In this document: one piece after another, positions 7,873-15,735 of the stretch
Layout of the letters: each line of letters starts with the position of its first letter
How positions within the stretch are numbered: the first letter of the stretch is position 1
Origin: an uncultured Sutterella sp.
GTDB taxonomy: Bacteria > Pseudomonadota > Gammaproteobacteria > Burkholderiales > Burkholderiaceae_F
Direction of reading: 5' to 3'
Assembly (NCBI GenBank): GCA_905192805.1
Contig: CAJJMF010000001.1
Coordinates: forward strand, 1-39,569
Length of the DNA stretch: 39,569 bases
Notes under the pieces: model-generated
Told to the model about the DNA's origin: nothing
The model's input: the letters and a program-made list of their open reading frames with translations, nothing else
Databases searched by the model: none
Program-made: the position numbers and the translations under genes

Positions 7873-8718
7873 ATGACCGAAACTAAAACAGAGCCCGTTC
7901 GTCAGATTTTCATTGTGAGTGATGGCACCGCCATTACAGCGGAAACGCTGGCTCACTCCATCATGACTCAGTTCCCCAATCTGAGTTACAACCAAACGCG
8001 TCTTCCCTTTACCGATACGGTGGAAAAAGCCTTAGAAGTGGCCCGCCAGATTAATGCCAAAGGGGCTGCGGATGGGTTACGTCCCATTATCTTTACGACG
8101 TTTGTGGATCCTGAGATCATGCGCACCTTCAATGAGGCCGTCTCGGGGCACATTATCGACTTGTTCCGCAAGTTTGTCGGTCCCTTAGAAACCGAGTTGG
8201 GCATGAAGAGTGCCCATTCGATTGGGCAGAGCCACCGCATTCGCGATGATGTGAAATATAACCGCCGTATTGCCGCCATCGACTACACGTTGCAGCACGA
8301 CGACGGTCAAACCAATCGCGGGCTTGATGAGGCGGATGTGATTTTGGTCGGGGTGTCGCGCTCCGGTAAAACGCCGACCTCCCTCTTTTTAGCCATGCAG
8401 TTTGGTCTCAAGGTCGCCAACTATCCGTTGATTCCGGAAGACTTTGATCGTGGCAGCTTACCCGAAGCCCTGATTCCGCTTCGCGACAAACTCTTTGGTC
8501 TCTCGATTCGTCCGGAACGCTTGTCGGAAATTCGCAATGAACGTCGTCCGAACAGTCGCTATGCGAGCCTCGAAAATTGCCGTAAAGAAATTGAAGATGC
8601 CGAAAACTTAATGGTCCGCGAAGGCATTCGTTGGCTCAACTCCACCACGAAGTCGATTGAAGAAATTTCGGCCACGATCATTGCCGAATTGGGACTGGAT
8701 CATCGTAAGAACCGCTAA
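7873..8718 (+). CDS. ppsR: PEP synthase regulatory protein (kinase/pyrophosphorylase, DUF299)
   Basis: PpsR is the bifunctional enzyme that inactivates PEP synthase by ADP-dependent phosphorylation of an active-site Thr and reactivates it by phosphorolysis. IFIVSDGTAITAETL near the N-terminus is the family hallmark. The P-loop-like GVSRSGKTPTSLFLA lies near residues 160-175 and is followed by KVANYPL. From the ATG at 7873 the protein has 281 residues. A GTG at 7858 would add five. Neither has a clear Shine-Dalgarno sequence, so the start is uncertain. It is divergent from its target ppsA and is followed by a strong terminator. Confidence 0.94.
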   Translation: MTETKTEPVRQIFIVSDGTAITAETLAHSIMTQFPNLSYNQTRLPFTDTVEKALEVARQINAKGAADGLRPIIFTTFVDPEIMRTFNEAVSGHIIDLFRKFVGPLETELGMKSAHSIGQSHRIRDDVKYNRRIAAIDYTLQHDDGQTNRGLDEADVILVGVSRSGKTPTSLFLAMQFGLKVANYPLIPEDFDRGSLPEALIPLRDKLFGLSIRPERLSEIRNERRPNSRYASLENCRKEIEDAENLMVREGIRWLNSTTKSIEEISATIIAELGLDHRKNR

Positions 8719-8741
8719 CACGATCCTTACACCCACACGAT

Positions 8742-8784
8742 AAACGCCCAGCGAACACTATCAAATAAGTGTGCTGGGCGTTTT
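8742..8784 (+). terminator. ppsR terminator
   Basis: AACGCCCAGC plus ACACT pair with AGTGT plus GCTGGGCGTT, followed by TTTT. It lies 24 bases after the ppsR stop. The convergent M20 gene ends at 8840, and the reverse reading has only a weak T tract. Confidence 0.88.
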
Positions 8785-8839
8785 GGTTTTACGTGACCCC
8801 GAGTGAGCAGTCCTACCACCCCTCGGGGAGATAAGGCGT

Positions 8840-9943
8840 TTACGCTAAATGACGCTTCACCCATTCAACAAAGACTGCGGTACCCATGGGCAAATACTGC
8901 TCATCGAAATTCATCGTGGCCGCATGTAACCCCGGTGTCGCCCCTACCCCTACACCAAAGTACGCGGCAGGCAACCCCGGACGGCTCAAGCGATAATGGT
9001 GGAAATCTTCCCCACCACCCCCGCACGGGCGAGCGAGTTTATCGGGTCCCACCACGGTGCGAATCACGTCCGCAATTTCTTCCGTGAGCGCTTCATCGTA
9101 GTCCGCAGCCGGGCACTGGGTACCATACTTGATGGTCGCTTCAGCACCGGCGGCTTTCGCCGTATAGGTGATCGCGTCCGCCATCTTCGCGAGCAACTCT
9201 TTCATCAAATCGTTCGTGCCAGCACGCACGTCAAAGGTGATGCGCGCTTCTTCCGGGATCGAATTGGTTGCGCCTTGGTCGGCATGGAACTGCGTTGCCT
9301 TGGCACTCCAGCTCGCCACTGGGTTGAGCCAAATCGCCTGAACGGCTTGCACAATCTGCGCACCCACGTCAATCGTATTGATCCCTAAGTGCGGACGCGC
9401 CGCGTGCGCGGAACGCCCACGCACCACGACCGACACCGTCGTACTGGCGGTATGGTTCACCGCAGCACAGCACGTACCGGGTTCCAAGTCCTGGATCGGA
9501 CGGATGTGCGCCCCGACAATCATGTCCACATCATCAATCACACCCGCCTTGATCATCGCCAAGGCCCCCTCAATCGTTTCTTCCGCTGGTTGAAAGAGCA
9601 CTTTCAACGTGCCACGCTTTACGAGGTCTTTTAATTCGCTCGCTGCCGCCAACACCATTGCTGTATGCGCATCGTGACCACAGGCATGAATCGCACAGGC
9701 CTTACCGTCGATTTCAAACGGCAGAGCATCCATATCCGCGCGCAACATCAACACGGGACCAGGCTCCGCGCCATGAATGACCCCCATGACGCCGGTCGTA
9801 TCACCGATATGACGGGTGACTTCGTAGCCCAACGCCTGCAACTTATCGGCCACAAACTGTGCGGTCTTTTCTTCCTGAAACGCCAATTCGGGCATTTCAT
9901 GCAAGGCACGTCTGAGCGCAATCGGATCGAGTTTTTCTGTCAT
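8840..9943 (-). CDS. M20 family amidohydrolase/peptidase (M20D, HipO/AmaA-like)
   Basis: This is a zinc-dependent cytoplasmic hydrolase of N-acyl amino acid or similar amide bonds. From the chosen start it has 367 residues. The metal and catalytic motifs are HACGHDAHTAM (His90, His93), QPAEE (Glu121-122) and GAHIRP (His146). The dimerisation domain shows RSAHAARPHLGIN, and GGGGEDFHHY is near the C-terminus. The ATG at 9943 is preceded by AAGGAG with a six-base spacer, so the upstream ATG at 9985 is unlikely. The substrate cannot be read from the sequence. It is divergent from a CodA-like amidohydrolase and pyrE, which could suggest nucleobase or ureide catabolism, but aminoacylase activity is as likely. 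Confidence 0.88.
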   Translation of the reverse strand: MTEKLDPIALRRALHEMPELAFQEEKTAQFVADKLQALGYEVTRHIGDTTGVMGVIHGAEPGPVLMLRADMDALPFEIDGKACAIHACGHDAHTAMVLAAASELKDLVKRGTLKVLFQPAEETIEGALAMIKAGVIDDVDMIVGAHIRPIQDLEPGTCCAAVNHTASTTVSVVVRGRSAHAARPHLGINTIDVGAQIVQAVQAIWLNPVASWSAKATQFHADQGATNSIPEEARITFDVRAGTNDLMKELLAKMADAITYTAKAAGAEATIKYGTQCPAADYDEALTEEIADVIRTVVGPDKLARPCGGGGEDFHHYRLSRPGLPAAYFGVGVGATPGLHAATMNFDEQYLPMGTAVFVEWVKRHLA

Positions 9944-10431
9944 CGAATTCTCCTTAGAATGGTTATTGTCGTGCTGATGGAGCACAAGACTCGGTTCAAA
10001 AACTTTAACACTTAGTTCAGCGGTTTGCCAGACCTCGACACAAATGGCGACTTAAAATGGATTAAAGTCGACAAGGTGGGGACTATAAATGAAACAAAAT
10101 ATTTCTCGACTTGCTAATTGTCGACAATATACCTAGAATTTTGTCAATTTAGCCTAGAGAATGCTAAGGACGCCTTGCGTCATGCCCATTCTCGGCAATT
10201 CCTAACGACTGCAGCCTTTGGGAGGTTGTTGTTAGGACGAACTCCGTGTAAAGCGCGGGGGACGTTCTGACAACAAACAATGAATTCCAAGACGGGCAGA
10301 CGGGTTGAGTCTCACCTCGGTGCTCACTCCCCTCGCCCTTCGTCAAGTCACATTGTTGTGACTCTTAGACTCATTGTTTTTTATTGATTTAGAAACCTTT
10401 TAAATTCTGTTATTGTGAAGGAGTTGCTCAC
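9944..10431. other. divergent intergenic region between two hydrolase genes
   Basis: This 488-base stretch has no convincing gene. It carries the palindrome ATTGTCGACAAT (10117-10128) and a partial copy near 10065-10074. A hairpin CCTAACGAC/GTTGTTAGG spans about 10201-10236, and another, GTCACA-TTGT-TGTGAC, is at 10347-10362. The last 65 bases are AT-rich and hold the probable promoter of the downstream amidohydrolase, which has GAAGGAG eight bases before its ATG. I could not define -35/-10 boxes. Confidence 0.5.
10117..10128. promoter_or_regulatory. candidate operator palindrome
   Basis: ATTGTCGACAAT is a perfect 12-base palindrome in an AT-rich part of a divergent intergenic region. GTCGACAA occurs again near 10066-10073. 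The TTGT-ACAA half-sites resemble operators of GntR/FCD-type regulators. No such regulator gene is in the window. Confidence 0.4.
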
Positions 10432-11424
10432 ATGTCACAACCTACCCATCCCCTCACGATTCGCGACATCATCGAACCTGCCATTAAAGCCGCAGGTGGT
10501 TGGGTCAACACCCATGCCCATGCCGATCGTGCCTACACGCTCTCCCCAGATGTGCTCGAAATGCGTCGCACCTGCACCTTGCAGCAAAAATGGGACGCCT
10601 TAGATAGCTTGAAGCGTAATTCCACCGAAGAAGACTTCTACCGCCGTTTCTCGCTCTTTTTCGAAAACCAGATTGCGCAAGGCGTGACTGCGCTCGCGAC
10701 ATTCGTTGACATTGACCCGCAATCCGAAGACCGAGCGATCAAGGCAGGCATTCGCGCTCGCGAACATTATCAAGATCAGTTAACGGTGAAGTTTGCCAAT
10801 CAAACCTTGAAAGGGGTGATTCATCCGGAAGCCCGTAAGTGGTTTGATATCGGTGCGCAGATGGTGGACATCATTGGCGCACTTCCGAAGCGTGACGAAC
10901 GCGACTACGGCAAGGGTGACGAAGCCTTTGACATTATTTTGGGTACGGCCAAAGAATTGGGCAAGATGGTGCACGTTCACGTGGACCAATTTAACGAAAG
11001 TCTCGAATACGAAACCGAACAGCTCTGTGAAAAGACGATCGAACACGGCATGCAGGGTCGTGTGGTGGCTATTCACGGGATTTCGATTGCTGCGCACTCG
11101 CGTGCCTATCGTCAACGCCTCTACGCATTGATGAAGCAAGCCGATGTGATGATGATCGCCTGCCCGACGGCTTGGATTGATACGCCACGTTCGGAAATGA
11201 TTGGTCCGATGCACAACTCCTTGACGCCGGTCGACGAAATGGTTCCCGCTGGGATCACGGTTGCGTTGGGTACCGACAACGTCAGTGACGCTATGGTGCC
11301 TTGGAACGCTGGCGACATGTGGCACGAACTGACCACGCTCGCTACGGGTTGCCGTTTTGACTACTTTGACGAACTCGTTCAGATTGCTACGGTGAACGGC
11401 CGCCGCGCCATTGGTATCCAATAA
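10432..11424 (+). CDS. CodA-like metal-dependent amidohydrolase/deaminase
   Basis: The 330-residue protein belongs to the cytosine-deaminase-like branch of the amidohydrolase superfamily. Metal ligands are visible in THAHAD (His28, His30), VHVHVDQFNE, VAIHGISIAAHS and ALGTDNVSD, with the same order and spacing style as CodA. It is shorter than E. coli CodA (about 425 residues) and lacks most of the N-terminal beta-sandwich part: the first metal motif comes at residue 28. The deamination substrate is unknown. Cytosine, another pyrimidine or an s-triazine-like ring are all possible. It is 22 bases upstream of pyrE on the same strand, so the two are probably co-transcribed, which points to pyrimidine metabolism. 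Confidence 0.8.
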   Translation: MSQPTHPLTIRDIIEPAIKAAGGWVNTHAHADRAYTLSPDVLEMRRTCTLQQKWDALDSLKRNSTEEDFYRRFSLFFENQIAQGVTALATFVDIDPQSEDRAIKAGIRAREHYQDQLTVKFANQTLKGVIHPEARKWFDIGAQMVDIIGALPKRDERDYGKGDEAFDIILGTAKELGKMVHVHVDQFNESLEYETEQLCEKTIEHGMQGRVVAIHGISIAAHSRAYRQRLYALMKQADVMMIACPTAWIDTPRSEMIGPMHNSLTPVDEMVPAGITVALGTDNVSDAMVPWNAGDMWHELTTLATGCRFDYFDELVQIATVNGRRAIGIQ

Positions 11425-11446
11425 TTTAGCCCACGAGAGACTTGCG

Positions 11447-12121
11447 ATGTACAAATCTAAACTTGCTGAAAACATTCTTGCTGAACACTTAATCAACATT
11501 GGTGCTGTGTCCTTTTTGACCGACCGCCCGATGCGTTTAAAGTCTGGGCTCATTACCCCGATCTACGTCGACAACCGTACGATCACGGCGCACCCTGAAG
11601 CCTGGCGCGATGTGCTCGAAACCATGGCAACCAAGGTCACCGAATTAGGGATCGAATTTGACCTCGTTGCCGGCGTTGAAGGCGCAGGGGTTTCGCATGC
11701 GGCGGCCTTAGCCTACCGCTTAAATAAGCCGAGCATCTTTGTACGTAACTCCGCAAAAACCTATGGCAACAAGAGCCGTGTCGAAGGCACAAGCGTCGAA
11801 GGTAAGCGCGTTCTGTTGATCGAAGACCATATCTCCACCGGGCTCTCGCTTCTCTCCGCCGTCGAAGGATTGAAAGCCGAAGGGGCGATCGTGACCGACT
11901 GCCTCGCGATCACGAGTTTCGGTATTGACGAAACGCGTCGCCTCTTTGAACGCTTGGACGTGTCTTGCCACGAAATGATTAACTTTACGAAGGTGATCGA
12001 TAAAGCGGTGGAAATGGACAAATTAAGTCCCGAAGATCGCTCCAAACTTAATGATTGGCTCTCGAGTCCCTGGACGTGGGCCGCGCGCCACTCGATCGTC
12101 GCCTTCACAACGGAAAACTAA
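11447..12121 (+). CDS. pyrE: orotate phosphoribosyltransferase
   Basis: OPRT makes orotidine monophosphate from orotate and PRPP in pyrimidine synthesis. From the ATG at 11447 it has 224 residues. LKSGLITPIYVDNR matches the family's orotate-loop signature (KSG..SP.Y.D.R). VAGVEGAGVSHAAALAY and FVRNSAKTYGNKSRVEG hold the PRPP and flexible-loop lysine region. VLLIEDHISTGLSLL is the PRPP loop, slightly altered from the usual EDVxTTGxS. GAGAG lies upstream of the ATG; an earlier TTG at 11411 overlaps the previous gene and is unlikely. A terminator follows. Confidence 0.9.
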   Translation: MYKSKLAENILAEHLINIGAVSFLTDRPMRLKSGLITPIYVDNRTITAHPEAWRDVLETMATKVTELGIEFDLVAGVEGAGVSHAAALAYRLNKPSIFVRNSAKTYGNKSRVEGTSVEGKRVLLIEDHISTGLSLLSAVEGLKAEGAIVTDCLAITSFGIDETRRLFERLDVSCHEMINFTKVIDKAVEMDKLSPEDRSKLNDWLSSPWTWAARHSIVAFTTEN

Positions 12122-12153
12122 GTCTTTTCCGCGAACCTAACCCTTCCCCCTCG

Positions 12154-12190
12154 GAGCCACGCTATGTCTTGTGCATAGGGTGGCTCTTTC
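12154..12190 (+). terminator. pyrE terminator
   Basis: GAGCCAC-CTATG pairs with CATAG-GTGGCTC, followed by TTTC. It ends the amidohydrolase-pyrE unit. The T tract is short. Confidence 0.75.
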
Positions 12191-12352
12191 GTTCATTAAG
12201 ACACCGAATTTCTCGACAAAAAGGGGGTACAACAACCCAGAAACCCATGCATAAATTTCGTTGCTTCCGTTTACGCTTTTTCCGCCACAGCCTTTCACTA
12301 AAGTGCTATCGTAAAGCAAACACGTGCCAAGGCCATGGTCTGTCATGACACC

Positions 12353-12381
12353 TTGACACTCACACAACATCACTCTTAGAT
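12353..12381 (+). promoter_or_regulatory. sigma-70 promoter of the lipoprotein genes
   Basis: TTGACA (12353-12358) and TTAGAT (12376-12381) have a 17-base spacer. The start point would be near 12388, leaving a 5' UTR of only about seven bases before the ATG at 12395. No clear Shine-Dalgarno site precedes that ATG, which agrees with a near-leaderless mRNA. Confidence 0.6.
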
Positions 12382-12394
12382 AGCGAAGACAAGA

Positions 12395-12928
12395 ATGTTT
12401 AAGAAGACCCTATTATTTACTACGGTTTTAGCGATGGTGGCTACCATGACGGGTTGCGCCATGGAAGACGGTAATCGCTACCGCGCCGACGTCTATTCGG
12501 CCAACACCGTTAACCGCCTCCAGGCTGTCGAAATGGTTGAAATCATCGACATTGAACCCGCACAAGTGGCTGTCCCCGTTTCGGGTGACCGCGATCGTGC
12601 TCAGATGGCGGGGATGATTTTGGGTGCCATTGCGGGGGCAGCCATCGGTAACCATGGCCACCACACGGGTGCCTCGCGCATCATGGGCGGTTTAGCTGGC
12701 GGTGCCTTAGGGAACTTAGCTGGCGGTGTCGTTGGGGACCGTACCGCGAACGAATTTGTTGATGGGGTACAGCTCACCTTCCGCGGTAAAGACGGGCGTC
12801 TTTACCAATCTGCTCAGGTCGGTCAGGTGTGTGAATACCGTTTTGGCCCCGCCCGCTTAGTGGCACCGCAAAATGGCCAAAGCCGTATCCAACCGAATAA
12901 CCCGGGTGGATGCGTCAACACCAAGTAA
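12395..12928 (+). CDS. glycine-zipper outer membrane lipoprotein (SlyB/Pcp-like)
   Basis: The 177-residue protein begins with a lipoprotein signal peptide ending in the lipobox MTGC, cleaved before Cys21. After a short linker it has a glycine-zipper segment, AGMILGAIAGAAIGNHG and IMGGLAGGALGNLAGGVVGD, near residues 71-115. A C-terminal domain follows with LTFRGKDGRLYQ and VCEYRFG. This layout matches SlyB/Pcp lipoproteins (the rickettsial 17-kDa antigen-like group), which sit in the outer membrane and act in envelope integrity. It is followed after 14 bases by another small lipoprotein gene. The start has almost no Shine-Dalgarno sequence. Confidence 0.88.
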   Translation: MFKKTLLFTTVLAMVATMTGCAMEDGNRYRADVYSANTVNRLQAVEMVEIIDIEPAQVAVPVSGDRDRAQMAGMILGAIAGAAIGNHGHHTGASRIMGGLAGGALGNLAGGVVGDRTANEFVDGVQLTFRGKDGRLYQSAQVGQVCEYRFGPARLVAPQNGQSRIQPNNPGGCVNTK

Positions 12929-12942
12929 GGAGTACCAAGAGA

Positions 12943-13182
12943 ATGCAAAAAGGGACTTTGCTCGCCGTGAGTCTCATGGCTAGTGTTTTATTGTCAGGAT
13001 GCATTGTCGTTCCTCATGATCATCACAACCATGGGCAACAAGTCAGAGAAGTGCGACGCGTCGAGCGCATTCAGGATAGAGACCATCGCGATGCCATGAA
13101 GTTGCGTCATCAACCGCAACGCAATAATGGTCACCGCGATGAACGGGACGATTCGTATGGTCCTCACTGGTCCTATCGCTAA
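12943..13182 (+). CDS. small lipoprotein, unknown function
   Basis: The 79-residue product has the signal peptide MQKGTLLAVSLMASVLLSGC with the lipobox LSGC. The mature part of about 60 residues is unusually rich in His, Arg, Asp and Gln (HDHHNHG, RDHRDAM, NGHRDERDD) with no recognised domain. TAAGGAG precedes the chosen ATG. An upstream in-frame start at 12910 overlaps the previous gene and is rejected. The His/Asp-rich tail could bind metal, but that is only a guess. Its signal peptide is nearly the same as that of the next lipoprotein, suggesting duplication. Confidence 0.75.
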   Translation: MQKGTLLAVSLMASVLLSGCIVVPHDHHNHGQQVREVRRVERIQDRDHRDAMKLRHQPQRNNGHRDERDDSYGPHWSYR

Positions 13183-13295
13183 AACGGGTTCATACCGTTT
13201 GGATACCGATCCCTGAGTAGCCCGAGAGCGACGATTACCCACACTCGCGTTTTCTCGGATCGTTTCGAATACCTACCCTAAGGAGTAACGCATCA

Positions 13296-13706
13296 ATGAA
13301 AAAAGGGACACTACTGGCAATCACCCTCACGGCCGTTGCACTCATGGCTGGGTGTACCACCAGCCCGCAGGAACGTCGCGAACGTGCCTACCAGCAAATG
13401 CAAGGTCGTCAGCTCGAACGCTTGCAAGAAAGTAGCTACGCGATGGATCAACGCGATATCGCTAAGATTCGTCGCCAACAGGAGCGTGAAGACAAACTCG
13501 AAAGCTATGCGGACCGTCAGCGTGACCTCGAGCAAGAAGTCAAAGAGCTTGAATTGAAGCTCTCAAAGCAAAAGCTCAACCGCTTAAGCGAAGAAGAAAT
13601 CGAACGTACGCGCACCGCTCGCGAACGCGTCCAATTGGAATTGGAACAAATGCGAGCCGAAGCGGAACGCACACGTAAGGGTGAAACGATTAACATCCTA
13701 CGTTAA
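13296..13706 (+). CDS. coiled-coil lipoprotein, unknown function
   Basis: The 136-residue product starts with MKKGTLLAITLTAVALMAGC, a lipoprotein signal peptide with the lipobox MAGC. From about residue 25 to the end it is highly charged (Glu, Arg, Lys, Gln) with heptad-like spacing of leucines, for example QRDLEQEVKELELKL, so it is predicted to be a long coiled coil. TAAGGAG lies nine bases upstream of the ATG. It is followed by a strong terminator. It may be a periplasm-facing structural lipoprotein; no family is recognised. Confidence 0.8.
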   Translation: MKKGTLLAITLTAVALMAGCTTSPQERRERAYQQMQGRQLERLQESSYAMDQRDIAKIRRQQEREDKLESYADRQRDLEQEVKELELKLSKQKLNRLSEEEIERTRTARERVQLELEQMRAEAERTRKGETINILR

Positions 13707-13727
13707 TGCGTCGCGCATCAACAAACT

Positions 13728-13760
13728 AAGGGGTGGCCACCAAGCCACCCCTTACTTTTC
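13728..13760 (+). terminator. terminator after the lipoprotein genes
   Basis: AAGGGGTGGC and GCCACCCCTT form a perfect 10-base stem around CACCAA, followed by ACTTTTC. It separates the lipoprotein genes from the convergent gene at 13817. Confidence 0.88.
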
Positions 13761-13816
13761 AATCGTTAGTACCTTGCGTCGTGCGAGGTGAGCACGACAC
13801 CCCTCACGTTAACCTA

Positions 13817-15415
13817 CTACTCAAAGAGTTTATCGATACGTTTGGCTTCCGCCCGTCTCGCCGCATCGGCTTTCACGAGCGCCTCCCACGCGGTCGCAGC
13901 ACTCGTTAACCCATCAATGGGCACATCAAATTCGAGCCGTCCTTCACTCGGCGACACGCTCACACGAGGCATCCAGATGTTGCGAGCGGGCGCCTCTGCG
14001 GTACGGAATTCCCCAGGCGTGCCTGTGGCCACAAAGCGTCGTGCCAACGCCGCTTCCACTGGTTCGAGCGCTTCCGCATTGGCTTGCGTTTTGATAATCA
14101 GGCGGGTTAAGCGATGCGAGTCTGCATCAAACCACGCATCCGACTCTTTTTCTTGCGGTAAACCGAAACAATTCCCTTCGAGAGTAATCACAAAGCCCCC
14201 GTTGGGGAAGACACTCGGTTTCCCGAGGTGACACCCTTCGCGGGATCCCATCGCCAAAACCAATTCATCAACACTGGTGTGCCCAATTAAGAGACCGGAA
14301 AAGCGTGGATAACGGTTTTCTGGGTCGGCATCTAACCAACGACGCGTCTCCCAAGGTTGACGAGCGACAGCACCGTAGAGCAACGTGAGCGTACCATCAG
14401 GATCAGGGGAGAGTTCCAATTCGGCCACCGGATTACGCCAAGCGCTGCCTTCCCCCGACTTCACCCACAAGCCTTGGGGATCCATGTCTTTCACCCGCTT
14501 TTGAATCTCGGTACGAGCGCTCGCTTCTTTATCCTTGGGGATCTGTAAATACATATCCGACACAAGGTTATCGGCCGTATAGCGAATCAAGAGGTAGTTG
14601 ACCCCCAAGCCAAAATCCTCACCCGTGATGGTGTGTCCGGGCCCAAACGGGGCACTCTCATACCAATGGGTCTTACCCTGAAAGCGCGTTTCAATCTCTT
14701 GCTTCGTGGTGACATAGGGCGTAATGCCTAAGAACGCGGGGACGCCTTCAATGTTGGGCACCGTTTTCGGGGCAATTTTCGCTTTCACCTCATCGGTCCA
14801 TTCGCCAGCGTCTTTCACGGCTTGCGTCGGATGACTTTCGTCGACTTCAACACGGCGCCCCGACGCATCCACGGGGATCGCTAACGGCCCTACTTCTGCC
14901 ACCGCTGCACTTTCTGGCTGACGGGGTTGACGTGAAGCGTCGGCGGTTGGGCTGGCTTTAGGGGAGGCACTCGTGGGGGCACCCCCCTCTGAGGACTTGG
15001 TATTGGCGGCTCTCGCTTTCGTGGCCTCGTCTTGAGGCGCTTGCGTCGCGTTTGCCTCCGATGGGGGCGTTTCCTTTTCGGCTTCCCGGGCAATGGCCGC
15101 GATCGGGTCGTCTTGGTTATCCGCACTCTTGGCGTTGTTCGTCGCCGTTGGGCTACTCATCGTGGTGGTATTGGCCACTTGACGGAGCGTTTGCGTATCG
15201 TCTTTCGGAAGGGCGGCACTGGGCGGAACACCCGCCGCGAGCGCTTTCGCAGCTTCCACAGGGTCGACCACATCGGGAACCGCTTCCACATCGGCCGCTT
15301 TAGCACCCTCTGTGGCAGCCCAGACACTTGCCGTCGACAGCATACCTGCCCCCAATAGTGCGCTCACCAATAACGTGAATCCAAACCGTGTAACCGAAGT
15401 CGTCGTATTGTGCAT
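13817..15415 (-). CDS. secreted protein of unknown function with low-complexity linker
   Basis: From the ATG at 15415 the protein has 532 residues. It starts with a Sec signal peptide (hydrophobic LLVSALLGAGML, cleavage after SVWA). Residues about 35-190 are rich in Ala, Pro, Thr, Ser and Glu and are probably disordered. The folded C-terminal part seems to hold two similar units. The first begins FLGITPYVTTKQEIETRF and the second FSGLLIGHTSVDELVLAMGS. Each continues through about 50 residues to a strand-helix such as LTRLIIKTQANAEALEPVE. No family is recognised. The frame stays open upstream to 15553, but those extra residues would precede the signal peptide, so the shorter start is preferred. 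It is divergent from ppk1. Confidence 0.72.
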   Translation of the reverse strand: MHNTTTSVTRFGFTLLVSALLGAGMLSTASVWAATEGAKAADVEAVPDVVDPVEAAKALAAGVPPSAALPKDDTQTLRQVANTTTMSSPTATNNAKSADNQDDPIAAIAREAEKETPPSEANATQAPQDEATKARAANTKSSEGGAPTSASPKASPTADASRQPRQPESAAVAEVGPLAIPVDASGRRVEVDESHPTQAVKDAGEWTDEVKAKIAPKTVPNIEGVPAFLGITPYVTTKQEIETRFQGKTHWYESAPFGPGHTITGEDFGLGVNYLLIRYTADNLVSDMYLQIPKDKEASARTEIQKRVKDMDPQGLWVKSGEGSAWRNPVAELELSPDPDGTLTLLYGAVARQPWETRRWLDADPENRYPRFSGLLIGHTSVDELVLAMGSREGCHLGKPSVFPNGGFVITLEGNCFGLPQEKESDAWFDADSHRLTRLIIKTQANAEALEPVEAALARRFVATGTPGEFRTAEAPARNIWMPRVSVSPSEGRLEFDVPIDGLTSAATAWEALVKADAARRAEAKRIDKLFE

Positions 15416-15735
15416 AATGCCCCAATCCCCAAACGCGCGTAAACAAAAGCGAACTCTTGGTGTTTTCACCAAGGACAATGGGTTCATTCTCGCACACTCG
15501 AAATACCGAAGGCGAGTGGGGGTAGCGTGAAAAAGGTGACGAGCTGTGAGCACAAACGCTTTTCGCAGAGGAGTTTTACGAGCAAACCTCGCTCCCTTTA
15601 CCGTGGGCTTCCTAGGGAAAATCCTAACCCGAAATCAGGGGATTTGGTGGAAAGGCCTGAGATTAGAGCGCCTCGCACGCCTCCAAAAAGCCTACAATGG
15701 GAGTACACACAATTTCTTCATAAAGGAGTTCTGCC
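15416..15735. other. divergent intergenic region before ppk1
   Basis: This 320-base stretch has no convincing gene. It contains the perfect hairpin CTTGGTG-TTTT-CACCAAG (15456-15473), a second inverted repeat CACTCG/CGAGTG near 15495-15518, and a -10-like TACAAT at 15693-15698 in front of ppk1. No good -35 and no Pho box was seen. Confidence 0.45.

Noticed and set aside
10201..10362. Hairpins upstream of the CodA-like gene as a riboswitch
   Set aside because: They do not match purine, guanidine or other known riboswitch cores that I can recall, and no terminator or start-masking fold was clear.
10780..11553. 257-codon open frame on the minus strand
   Set aside because: It is antisense to the CodA-like gene and the start of pyrE, both of which have clear family motifs; its own translation has no recognisable domain.
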